From Cephalotus follicularis (Eukaryota; Streptophyta; Magnoliopsida; Oxalidales; Cephalotaceae), in the NCBI GenBank assembly GCA_001972305.1, contig BDDD01006683.1, positions 1 through 64,000 of the forward strand: 64,000 bases of DNA, read 5' to 3'. The notes under the pieces are model-generated. The model made no database searches and was not told where the DNA came from. It worked only from the letters and a program-made list of their open reading frames with translations. Position numbers and translations under genes: made by a program. This document shows, in pieces, positions 31,846-41,491 of this stretch. How positions within the stretch are numbered: the stretch's first letter is position 1; every line of letters starts with the position of its first letter.

Positions 31846-32639
31846 TGTTGTGGATGAAACATTTGCATCCAAATGCATGGAAGTAACCAATGTTAGGCTT
31901 TCTCTCTTTCCATAATTCATATGGAGTTTTTTTTTTAAGAATAAGCCTTATTAATGCACGATTTAAAATATAGCAAGAGGTATTCACGGCTTCGGCCCAA
32001 AAATGTTTTGGTAAATCATTTTCACAAAGCATTGTTCTAGCCATTTCTTCTAAAGTACGAATTTTCTTTTCAACAACCTCATTTTGTTGAGGAGTTCTAG
32101 GAGTTGAAAAATTATGGCTAAAACCGTTTTCTTCACAAAATTTTTCAAACAAATGATTTTCAAATTCCTTTCTATAATCACTTCTAATGCTAACAATAGA
32201 AGAGTTTTTCTCATTTTGAACCTTTTTACAGAAAATTGAAAATTCATGGAAGGCTTTATTTTTATGGGCAAGAAAAATAGTCCATGTATACCTAGAGCAA
32301 TCATTGACAATGACTAAGGCGTATGATTTACCACAAATACTTTTAGTTCTAGTTGGTCCAAATAAATCTATATACAATAGTTGAAGTGGCATAGTTGTGG
32401 AGACAACATTTGTACTTTTAAAGCTTGATCTAGTTTGCTTCCCTTTTTGACAAGCATCACAAATTTGATCTTTTTGAAATCTTATTTTTGGAAGTTCTTT
32501 AACTAGGTCATGTTTAATAATTTTTTAGAGAGTTGTCATGTTGACATGACCAAGTCTCCTATGCCACAACTATCTTCATTGTTTATAGACATAATGCATT
32601 TCACATTTTGAGTTTGTAAATCCAATAAATCAACTATAT
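31845..32639 (-). pseudogene. copia integrase core relic (SIRE type), minus strand
   Basis: The integrase core is well preserved: LLYIDLFGPTRTKSICGKSY (first D), then VSIRSDYRKEFENHLFEKFC (second D), then STPRTPQQNEVVEKKIRTLE (E region), then DLPKHFWAEAVNTSCYILNR and KTPYELWKERKPNI. The zinc-binding N-terminal part follows towards 32639 (LVKELPKIRF, CDACQKGKQ-like). G1 starts at 32640, and the sequence resumes at 44006 with the upstream pre-integrase part. Confidence 0.85.
32635..32639. repeat. target site duplication TATAT, left of G1
   Basis: TATAT here is repeated at 44006-44010 directly after the G1 right LTR, marking one clean insertion event. Confidence 0.85.
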
Positions 32640-33513
32640 TGTTGATGCAAAAATCCTTCCCTCAACAGTACCCCGCGTGTAAGGGCTTGATTTGTTAGGG
32701 AAACGTTGTTTTAATGCTCCGAGATGAAGGTTGACGATGATTATAAGTGTTTTCCCTGCACAGAAGAGCAAACACGTTGAAGGTCCAGGAGGTTATTCTC
32801 CCGGGGACACTCCGACGCTCAAGTTAGGCTTTGCACAGAGAAAACAAGGTTCTTTTAGATGTAAAAATGGCTAACCTGAGATATGTCTTTGATTCTTGTA
32901 TTTATAGTGCTGGTTTGTAACTGTTTGAGCGTGAAATGCGGAGGTGATAGCTGTCCCCTAAGGAAATGCCGAGGATCTCAGGATTTCCCTTATCTCCACC
33001 TGATTTGTCGCCACTTTCCTTGTAGATAGTTTATTATATCTCATGTTCCATATTTGGAAGAGGTGAATCCTTGGAAAGTAGGATGATTTTATGGTCTTGT
33101 CTTGCCGAGGATGAGGAGAGATAAATTCTCTTGTTATTTATCCACTTCAGGGTCTTCAACTTCAAAAGCTTCTTCAAGGGCTGGTGCCTGAAGCATTAGG
33201 TCCTCTGCCAAGCTGCCGAGGAAGAGATCTTTTACAGTGCAGTTGAGGAGGAGCCCATTGGCTAAGTCCTCGGCACTGATGCTGGAAAGGAGGTCCTCGG
33301 CGCTTATGCCGAGGAGGGTGGATTCCTCAACTCCACTAAAGGGTAGTTCCTCGGCACTGATGCCGAGGAGGATGTCTCTATCTGCTTCTCCTTCCAAGGC
33401 TTGATGAGCCTCCTCTGATCAGTATCCACATAAACTTTAAAGTCCCTAGACACTTGGCTATGTTCGCGGAGGACACGTGTCATCCTTGATATAAATTAAT
33501 TTTCCCCATATCA
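32640..33513 (-). repeat. G1 3' LTR
   Basis: This is an 874-bp LTR with near-identical partner 43130-44005. It contains two CCTCGGC-N6-GCCGAGG hairpins (33295-33314 and 33349-33368) and an ACACGTGT G-box (33473-33480). Confidence 0.92.
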
Positions 33514-34134
33514 TATGCTCCCCTGGTCCTTCTTCTCTGACCGTAGTCAGAGGAGGAGGAACAGAGCTGGGAGTCGTGACTCGGGCTGAACTCCTCTGGG
33601 AAACTTTTCATATGCTTTTCCTCGTGCGAAAGAGCTATGGTCTAAAGGTGTAGCTTTTGGTGATCCTCTGGCAAAGAACTGAGCTCGCCTTAGCAGAGGA
33701 TTGTAACTTGCCTCTTGTTTGGACCCATGTATGCTAACGGGCCTCGTGTCGCCAGCCCAAATCATTTGCATTTAAGTTGCGTATCGAAAAAGTTTTACAC
33801 GTGGCATAAACAGAGCGTTTCCCGCCTCTGTCTCTTGGTCTCCCGCGCCTGATTTGACCGTTCATTCCTCAGTCGTTGGATCCGTGCGATGTGGAGGGTC
33901 AGGATCCGAGCTACGAGTCTATAAAAGGGTATCTTTTGCCCAAAGCAAACCTTTCACTCCTTCAAACTCTTATCTTCGTCTTATTGCTGTGTGTTACTGA
34001 GATTTACAGTGCCTTCAAATCTTCATCTTCCTGCCATTCTTTCATCCAGATCTTTGGTAAGTTGCCACAGTCTTCTTGTTATTCTAAGCTCAACATAGGA
34101 TTTCTCTAGTTTCTTCTCTTTTCGTCTGACATAG
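33514..34134 (+). promoter_or_regulatory. antisense promoter and leader of G1 plus-strand gene
   Basis: A TATA box (CTATAAAAG, 33919-33927) stands about 210 bp before the first ATG, in a strongly conserved setting (ctacgagtctataaaagg) that recurs in G2 at 54781. The leader contains TTTG|GTAAGT (donor near 34047) and TCTGACATAG (acceptor ending at 34134), immediately before the ATG. An intron-like gap of about 85-90 bp therefore abuts the start codon. The region is the reverse of the one at 49695-50131. Confidence 0.75.
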
Positions 34135-35033
34135 ATGTCTAGAACTAAGCAAACTGCTAGGTCATCTCCTCCTTTAGAAGTCGAACCCCTAGCCATGGTG
34201 GTACCCACCGCCGAAAGTCCCCTCTCCTCCAAAGGTAGCCTGGGGGCTGCAGTGGGTGACCCTGCTGCTCCCATCGCCGAAGCTGACACCCTAGCCTCGG
34301 ATTGCTTTGGTGTTAGTACTCTTACTCGCAATGAGGTGTTAGAACTTTCTCGCAAGTATAATTTCCCTGCTGGGTTGAGATTTAGTCTCCCCTCGGATCC
34401 TTGGATGGTCACCGAGAGTAGGGAGGGCCACTTTGCGGTTTTCAAAGGTGCGCTGTCCCACGGCCAAAGGGTCCCAGTGCCCTCCTTCTCCATCTCGGTC
34501 CTAGAGGCATTCCATCTCCACCCTTCTCTTCTCCAACCCCAGTCTTGGAGCTTTATCATAGGCTTCCTAGTTAGGTGTCTAGAATCCGAGGTGAATGCAA
34601 CAGTGGGGCTGTTTAAAGAGTTCCATATCATCTCGTCCTCGCCAGGGGGGCGAGGATATTTCTTCAAGTCTCGCCCTGATATAAAAAAGCTTCTTACGAC
34701 CCCACTAAGTCTATCAAAAATTTGAGGAGGAGGTACTTCCTCGTAAAGAACTTCGAAGGGTTCACCCCCCCCCCTGCCTGGTGTGATTCTATGGAAACAC
34801 ATCCCCTTAACAGGAGGTCCCCCTTGACAACGGCAGAGAACATGGACCTCGACAAACTCTTGCACTTGGAGCTCGAGAAGTTGAACTCCACTGTGGTTGA
34901 GGATCGTCTGCTCCGAGTCAGGTTGAGCATAGTTCCCACCCGAGGATCATGCTCTGGAGATGTCAAGGACACCTCGGGGGGAGGGGGATCCCCAGATAAA
35001 CCCATGCCCCAAGTGCTGAGGAAAGCTGTATAA
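34135..35033 (+). CDS. G1 antisense ORF 1: H3-tail-like start plus 'putative gypsy type transposon' domain
   Basis: It begins M-SRTKQTARSS, which equals the histone H3 N-terminus (ARTKQTARKS) at seven of the first eight positions after Met. A Ser/Pro/Ala-rich linker follows. From about residue 55 comes the domain known as 'putative gypsy type transposon' (PF04195 type): LTRNEVLELSRKYNFPAGLR, LPSDPW, then VPSFSISVLEAFHLHPSLLQ and PQSWSFIIGFLVRCLES. The homologous ORF in G2 starts at 54997. Function is unknown. Position, strand and promoter fit the antisense ORF of Retand-type elements. Downstream of about 34700 the reading continues in a second frame before an intron-like spacer; I do not attempt to join them. 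Confidence 0.8.
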
Positions 35034-35130
35034 AGCCTTCTTGTCCTCCAGTTCTTGTCTTCATATTCCTTCTGTTTTCTCACTAACTGTTGCCATGCTC
35101 TTGATTTTTCTACCTCTTTTTTGTGCAGCG

Positions 35131-35703
35131 ATGGCTTCTCTGCGCGGATTCGACGCTCTCTTCAATGCTACCAAGATCACCAAACCTTCGTCTGCTGAAG
35201 GGTCCAAGCAGAAGGCCGCCGTGGAGGTGGCCAAACAAAAGGAAATGGATGCTGCCAAGGGGGCCAGGCAGAGGGTGAAGGCCGATACCGAGGGGGCCAA
35301 GCAAATGAAGAAGGCTTCTATGGCAGCCAAGGAGAAGGGAACAAAGCATCCTGCTGGGGGGCGTTCCTCTGGCGCTCCTCCTAGGCCTCTAAGCAAAAAA
35401 TGGAAGCACGCGTCCGAGGTTGAGGTAGAGTCTGCTCTCGACAGGACTTCCAACAACCCCATCATCTTACCTCCTCCTCGGGACGTAGAGAAGATGATCG
35501 AAGAGCTGGAGGTGGTGGGGAATGGGACTTCCAGCTTGGACAACCCCGGGGTTCCATTTGCTCTCAGCTCCCTTTGCCTTTTCCCTGACGAGCTGAAGGA
35601 GAGGAAGGACTGGACCAACAGGGACTTGATCCATAACTCCCTGCGGAGCCATTTCGAGGTAAGAGGGATCCTCTTCTTATGTGCTTTCCATTGTTCTTCT
35701 TAA
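35131..35703 (+). CDS. G1 antisense ORF 2: Lys/Ala-rich linker segment
   Basis: It starts MASLRGFDALFNATKITKPS, right after a pyrimidine tract and GTGCAG. It is dominated by repeats of the type (E/K)-G-A-K-Q-x-K (SKQKAAVEVAKQKEMDAAKG, then GARQRVKADTEGAKQMKKAS). The end part has PREVEKMIEELEVVGNGT-like and KDWTNRDLIHNSLRSHF sequence. A consensus donor (cgag|gtaaga, 35660) ends the conserved part; an acceptor (cttgtag) ends at 35766. It is probably a middle exon of the same antisense gene. The basic repeat suggests nucleic-acid contact, by inference only. Confidence 0.65.
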   Translation: MASLRGFDALFNATKITKPSSAEGSKQKAAVEVAKQKEMDAAKGARQRVKADTEGAKQMKKASMAAKEKGTKHPAGGRSSGAPPRPLSKKWKHASEVEVESALDRTSNNPIILPPPRDVEKMIEELEVVGNGTSSLDNPGVPFALSSLCLFPDELKERKDWTNRDLIHNSLRSHFEVRGILFLCAFHCSS

Positions 35704-35766
35704 GTGATTTCCATTCTTCTTAAGTGCTTTCCATTCTTCTCCTTACTTTTGTGTCTTTCTTGTAGG

Positions 35767-36590
35767 CTCTGAATGATCATCACCTCTTGTTCAAAAAAAA
35801 TTTGATCATCTTGGAGAGGTATGACAGAGCGAGGAAGGAGTTGATGGTGGAGATGGAGACCTCGCGCTTGGCTAAGGCGCGGCTCGAGGAAGTTCTCAAG
35901 GCCCAGGAGTCAGCTGTCGAGAAGAGAAACAAAGCCATCATGGAGAGGGACCAAATGATAAAAGACCTCTCCAAGATCGGCGACCATTACCGGACGTTGC
36001 ATAAGAAGCATGAAGACTCCGTCAAGAAACAAGAGGAGTTACGGGCCAAGGCAATGGAGGACGCCCTGGCGGAGTTCAAGTCCTCGGACGAATTCCACAG
36101 CTTGATGGAGGCCTTCGTGGAGGATTACAAAGCTTCAGAAGCCTTTGGTGATGAAGTCTTCAAGGAATCTGCCGAGTACTATCATCGGGGATTCTACACT
36201 TGCCGAAACTGGGTTAAAGCTCTTCATCCCGAGGTTCCATTGGGCGAGGTTGCCTACTTCTCGGCTGCCAAGGCCTTCGACTATTATCCCGACGGTTATG
36301 AAGTCAAGGAGGTGAAGGCTGAAGAAGCTTTGGAAGAAAGAAACGGCCAAGGGGCTGTGGAAGAGGGAGAGGAAGTCCAACCTGCCTCTGAAGCTGTAGT
36401 CGGCCAAGGAAATGAGGCTGGAGGAGATGGATCAGTCATGACGACCGTTCCTCTGTTGGATCCTGCGTTGGCCTCTGCTTCATTTGCTCCCTCCTCGGAT
36501 CTCATCATTCCTCAACCTCCTCAGACTGGACCTTTTGTACCTCCTCCTCCAGAGGATGAATCTTCTCTTGATTCCCCTCCTGCGGCTTAG
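35767..36590 (+). CDS. G1 antisense ORF 3: coiled-coil protein segment
   Basis: After the acceptor at 35766 the reading ALNDHHLLFKKNLIILERYD leads into a heptad-rich coiled coil (TSRLAKARLEEVLKAQESAV, EKRNKAIMERDQMIKDLSKI, HYRTLHKKHEDSVKKQEELR) of about 110 residues. A compact conserved block follows (SAEYYHRGFYTCRNWVKALH, then AKAFDYYPDGYE), and then an acidic/Pro tail ending EDESSLDSPPAA. This layout (transposon domain, basic linker, coiled coil) resembles many plant proteins annotated as transposase-like or 'putative plant transposon'. The G2 copy (56590-57413) is about 85-90 per cent identical by eye. Confidence 0.75.
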
Positions 36591-37440
36591 TTTTGTAGGC
36601 TAGCTTTAGTTTTGCCTTGTAGTAGTTTTTTTACTTCTCTTGTACTTGTAAACTCCTTTAAATATGAATGAGAAAAGGACCTTTTTGAATACTTGTATCT
36701 TTGCCTTTATTTTTTGTATCATGAGCTTGAAGTGTTTGCACTCTGCATATATATGTATGTTTACAATTCCCTTAGGAATTCTGTCTTTGCCCAAGTTACT
36801 GACTTCTCGTAGAAGTTAACACTCAAGCTTAATAGTCCTCGTAGGACATTTTATTTCAACTTAGTCTTTACGAGTTCTTTAGTGTTCGTAGACTAAGGTC
36901 TTGGTCTGCTCGGATAAGTTCCTATGGGTTTGCCGAGCAGTGTATCGTCTGACCCATTAGATTTTACGACAGGTCGGCTGAGCTTGCAGTCCGCGTAGGG
37001 ACACTTGTATGAAAGTGCTCAGTCCGACGAGCTTGATCATTGCGAGTTTTCATGGATTCGCCTTTCAAGACACGATTTTAGGTCTGGTCGGTCAAGTTCC
37101 TATGGTGTTGCCGACCAGTGTTTGCTCCTTGGGGAGTCTTAGTGCTTCCTTGCAAGTCTTTTGGTGTTCCTCTGAAGGAGTCTTTGTTGATAAGTATAAA
37201 TATGCTCCTCGGAGGGAGTCTTTGGTGTGCTCCTCGAAAGGAGTCTTGTTTACCCTTGGTCTGTTGGAGACCTCGGCTGGCGTTTGTTCTTTGCTGAGGG
37301 AGTTGATCGGTGGCTGTTCAGAGGTTTGAGGACATGAACATTGGATCTCCGGTCCCTTGCAAACTTGGAACTATGATGTTGATGAACAAGTATTTTGAAA
37401 AATTTTGTTTCATTGATGTCTAAATTCGTACAATTTACAA
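36591..37440. other. G1 convergent 3' region between antisense gene and integrase
   Basis: This holds the 3' ends of two opposing transcription units. It contains 'cctcgtaggac' and 'gctcctcgga' type short repeats, with three loose copies of a ~30-bp unit at about 37150-37250 that is expanded in G2. No gene is seen. Confidence 0.6.
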
Positions 37441-38654
37441 TCATTGATAATACTTCCTCAGATGCTCGGCATTCCAAGCTCTGGCAATCTCCCTACCCCC
37501 CAAATTTTCAAGTTTGAATGTTCCTGGGCGGAGGACCCTCTTGATTTTGTATGGCCCTTCCCAGGTAGGGGCTAGTTTTCCTCTAGTACCGGTTCGATCT
37601 GCAATAGCTGAGTTGCGTAGGACTAGATCTCCTTGTCTTAGTGGTCTGGGCTTACCCTTTTGTTATAGTAGTGGCTCACCCTCTGCTGGTAGGCTGCAAC
37701 TCTGATCGCGGCCTTGTCTCTGAGCTCTTCCACCAAGTCGAGGAGGCATCTAAGCCCCACTTCATTGTTGTCTTCAGTGAAATGTACAACTCTTGGTGAT
37801 TGTACTCCAATCTCTACCGATATCATGGCTTCAGCTCCAAAACAAAGGCTGTATGGCGACTCACCAGTTGTTGTCTGAGGAGTGGTTCTATATGCCCATA
37901 GTACACTTGGTAGCTCCTCTGTCCATCTTCCTTTGCTGTCTTCGAGGTGCTTCTTCAGACCCGAGATGATTTCTCTGTTGATCATCTTGGCTTGACCGTT
38001 GCTTTGGGGATAGGCCACTGAAGCAAGCCTATGCTCTATCCTCCACTCCTTGCAGAAATCACGGAAGGCTTGGCAATCAAACTGTTTACCGTTGTCTGAG
38101 ACGATTATCCTCGGGACTCCAAATCTACAGATGATTGACTTCCATACGAAGCTCTCCGTGTTCTTTTCAGTAATTGTGGCTAGAGGTTCTGCTTCCACTC
38201 ACTTGGTAAAATAGTCCACTGCCACAATGATAAACTTCCTCTGGCCCGTCGCCATGGGTAGTGGTCCGACGAAGTCCATTCCCCATTGTGTAAAGGGCCA
38301 TGGGGCCGTGATAAACGTCAGAGGTTGAGAAGGTCTTCTACTTATGTTTGCATTCCTCTGACACTTGTCACACTTTCTTACCAAGTCTATAGCATCTTGG
38401 TGCATGGTCGACCAAAAGTAACCCTGCCTGAAAAGTTTGTGGGACAAGGTTCTGCACCCAGTGTGGTTACCGCAGATTCCTTCGTGGACCTCCCTTAGAT
38501 CATAATCGGCCTCTAAGGGGTTCAAGCATCTCAGCCAAGGAAAAGAGAAAGATCTTTTATAGAGGATTCCATCTCGGAATTGGAATCTGTTTGCTCTGTA
38601 GACCAGTTTCCTCGCTCCACGGGGTCCTCGGGCAGGATCCCATTTCTCAGTCAA
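37440..38654 (-). pseudogene. G1 integrase
   Basis: The HHCC zinc domain is visible as HEGICGNHTGCRTLSHKLFR and then CDKCQRNA. The core follows with MDFVGPLPMATGQRKFIIVA (first D), then PRIIVSDNGKQFDCQAFRDF (second D), then YPQSNGQAKMINREIISGLK (E). The C-terminal domain has NKRVSP and, further left, the GPYKI..V..GTFKLE type block with NAEHLRKYY at its end. This is full Tat-type integrase order; the copy is broken. Confidence 0.88.
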
Positions 38655-40487
38655 TTGATAAAGGGAGTCATCCAGTTTGGCTCATGTAGTACATCTATGT
38701 CCATTACATCTACTTCAGAGAAGGTGGGCCTATCCAGGTAGTCTACAAGCACGGTTTGATTTTTCTCTAGTTCCTCCGCCGTTGCTAGTTTTGATAACTG
38801 GTCTGCTCGGACGTTTTCTGCTCTGGGTACTTTCAAAATTCTTAAAACCTCGAATGCTGACTTCATGCCCTGAAAATGGGACAAGTATTTCACCATAGGG
38901 TCTTCTCGGGCCTCATACTCCCCATTTTCCAGACCAATCACTAACTGAGAATCACTGGAGGCTTCTATCTTTTGCACCTCCAAGTGCTTTGCGATCGTCA
39001 GTCCAGCTATCAGAGCTTCCCACTTAGTTTCGTTGTTTGTAGCTTTAAACTTAAACCTTGGAGCATACTCCAACGTCCAACCATCTGGGCTTGTCAATAC
39101 CAGTCCTGCTCCACTGCCAGTGATGCAGGAAGAGCCATCCACTGACAATTTCCATATCCCCTTCTCGTTCTCGGAAGGGTTCTCCTTCAAACACTCCGTA
39201 GGTGTATTATCTCCAACAAAGTCGGCCAGTACCTGTGATTTGATTGCTGGTCTGGCTTTGAACTTCACATCATACTCGCCTAGTTCAACTGACCACTTTA
39301 TTAATCTGTCCGAGGTATCGGGCTTCGCAAGAACTTGTTTGAGTGGTTTGTCAGTCAGAACCTTGATTGTATGGGCTTGGAAATATGGCCTCAGTTTTCT
39401 GGCCGAGATGATCAAAGCATATGCGAACTTCTCCACCTCTGGGTACCTCCCTATCGGCATCGTTCAAAGCTTTGCTCACGTAGTATACTGGCTTTTGAAC
39501 TGTTTCCTCTTCTCTGACTAGCACTGCACTCACTGCGCCTGAGGTGGCTGCAAGGTACAAATACAAGTCTTCCTCATCCTTAGGTTTTGAGATCAGAGGA
39601 GGGGAAGCCAGGTATTCCTTCAACTTGTTGAAGGCTGCTTGAAAGTCGTCTGACCAAGAAAATCCCTTGGGATCTTTGAGTATTTTGAAGAAGGGAAGGC
39701 ACTTCTCTGCAGACTTTGACACAAACCTGCTCAGGGCTGCAATATTCTCATTTAACCTCTGAACATCCCTGATGGTTTGAGGAGGCCTCATGCTTTGGAT
39801 TGCCGAGATCTTCTCTGGGTTGGCCTCTATTCCCCTGCTGGAGACTCCGAGGAACTTGCCAGAGGTGACCCCAAATGTGCACTTGGATAGGTTGAGCTTC
39901 ATGTTGTATCTCCTCAGCACCTCAAACGTTTCCTCCAAGTCTTTTATGTGGGGGCTCCTGGCCGGGGTCTTGAGGAGCATGTCGTCGATGTAGACCTCCA
40001 TATTTTTCCCAATCTAAGGCTCAAAGATTTTGTTCACCAGACGTTGGTAGGTGGCCCCTGCATTCTTCAAGCCGAAGGGCATAACCTTGTAGCAATACAT
40101 TCTTCGGTTCGTGATGAATGTTGTCTTGTTCTCGTCGGACCCGTACATGGGAATTTGATTGTATCCCGAGTAAGCGTCCAAGAAGCTTAACATTCTGTAA
40201 CCTGAGGTCGCATCCACCAACTGGTCTATCTTTGGGAGAGGGAAGTGATCCTTTGGGCAGGCTTTGTTGAGGTCTGTGAACTCGATACACATTCTCCACT
40301 TGCCATTTGCTTTTTTGACTAGTACTGGGTTCGCCAGCCAGTCTGAGTAGTGCACTTCCCTTATGAACCCTGCCTGCAGAAGCTTGCTCACCTCCTCGGC
40401 TATTGCTTGTTGTCGCTCAGGGGCAAAGTTCCTATTCTTCTGCCTGGTCGGAGGACTCATCGGATCCACACTTAGTTTGTGAACCAT
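38651..40487 (-). pseudogene. G1 reverse transcriptase, RNase H and second RNase H
   Basis: RT blocks: VHYSDWLANPVLVKKANGKW, then CIEFTDLNKACPKDHFPLPK, then KVMPFGLKNAGATYQRLVNK, then the catalytic MEVYIDDMLLK. RNase H blocks: KGFSWSDDFQAAFNKLKEYL and KLRPYFQAHTIKVLTDKPLK. A second RNase H of the archaeal type follows (KLSVDGSSCITGSGAGLVLT, then FKATNNETKWEALIAGLTIA, then IEASSDSQLVIG). This is diagnostic of Tat-lineage gypsy elements and thought to have been acquired from a host-like source. Confidence 0.9.
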
Positions 40488-40757
40488 GACGTTAGGGCTG
40501 ATCCCAAAGACCTCCTCTGCCGACCTGGCAAAGACATCTTTGTTATTTCAGAGGAATGTTATTAATTCCCCCTTCTCCACCTCTCCAAGCTGTGAGACAA
40601 CTTGGAACACTTTTTCAGTGTTGCCCTCTTCCATGGGCACTTGGACCACGTCCTCAATAGGCTGTGGACGCTCGGGTTCCATGTCTCCTCTAAGCTCCAC
40701 GTTCGCTATGAGAAGTACCTTATCCTTCCCCTTATCCGAGATGGCAGTTCTGTAACA

Positions 40758-41440
40758 CTACCTTGCTGCCTGTTGGTCTCCTCTGACTTCCCCCATACCA
40801 AATCTCGTTGGAAACTTCATCAACAAGTGTCTCGTAGACACTATGGCCTCCATTAAGTTCAGACCTGGTCGCCCTATTATGACATTGTAGGGGCTGGGTG
40901 TGTCCACCACCAGGAATGTCATCTCTACCTGAGTCTGGTGTGGGGTCGTGCCTGCAACCACGGACAGGTTGATGGATCCCAGAGGATGGATCATCTCGCC
41001 TGCAAAGCCAACTAGTGGGGTCTTCACGGGCTTCGACTGGTCTACCGGTATCACCAGCTGATCAAATTCCTGTTTGTATAGATATCGGTCGAGCTGCCAC
41101 TGTCTATAAGGACTCTCTTCATGGTGAAAAGCTCCACCAGAAGAGTTACCACCACTGGATCATCGTGAGGGAGACGTACTCCCTCATAGTCTGCCTCCGA
41201 GAAGGTTATCACCTCCTCGTCTCCACCAGTTCTCAGCCTTTTGCTATGATGGACTTGTTGCACAGTAAGGGACTGTCTCCGATAGGCTTTTCTTGCATTT
41301 TTGTGGTCGCCACCAGATGCGACCCCCCCAGAGATGGTGTGGATGACACCTCTGGGTTGTTGTTGTTGCTGCTCCTCTTGTTGTCGGGGAGCCTCTTCTC
41401 TTCTTTGCTCCCTCCTTCCTTGGGGAGCATCTCTGTCCAC
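40758..41440 (-). pseudogene. G1 aspartic protease region
   Basis: The active site is FTMKRVLIDSGSSTDIY (DSG), preceded by DDPVVVTLLVE. Downstream blocks are TPLVGFAGEMIHPLGSINLS and FLVVDTPSPYNVIIGRPGLN, the ILGRP-type flap and psi loop of Tat proteases. It releases gag and pol products in the particle. Confidence 0.85.
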
Positions 41441-41491
41441 ATAGTTGCGCAGATGTCCCTTTCTAATCAGGTCCTCAATCTGATTCTTCAG

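Noticed and set aside
35061-35618. 185-codon minus-strand frame opposite the antisense ORF 2
   Set aside because: It is the mirror of a Lys/Ala-rich coding stretch (giving Leu/Ser/Ala-rich nonsense) and has no domain; similar mirrors occur at 56006-56518.
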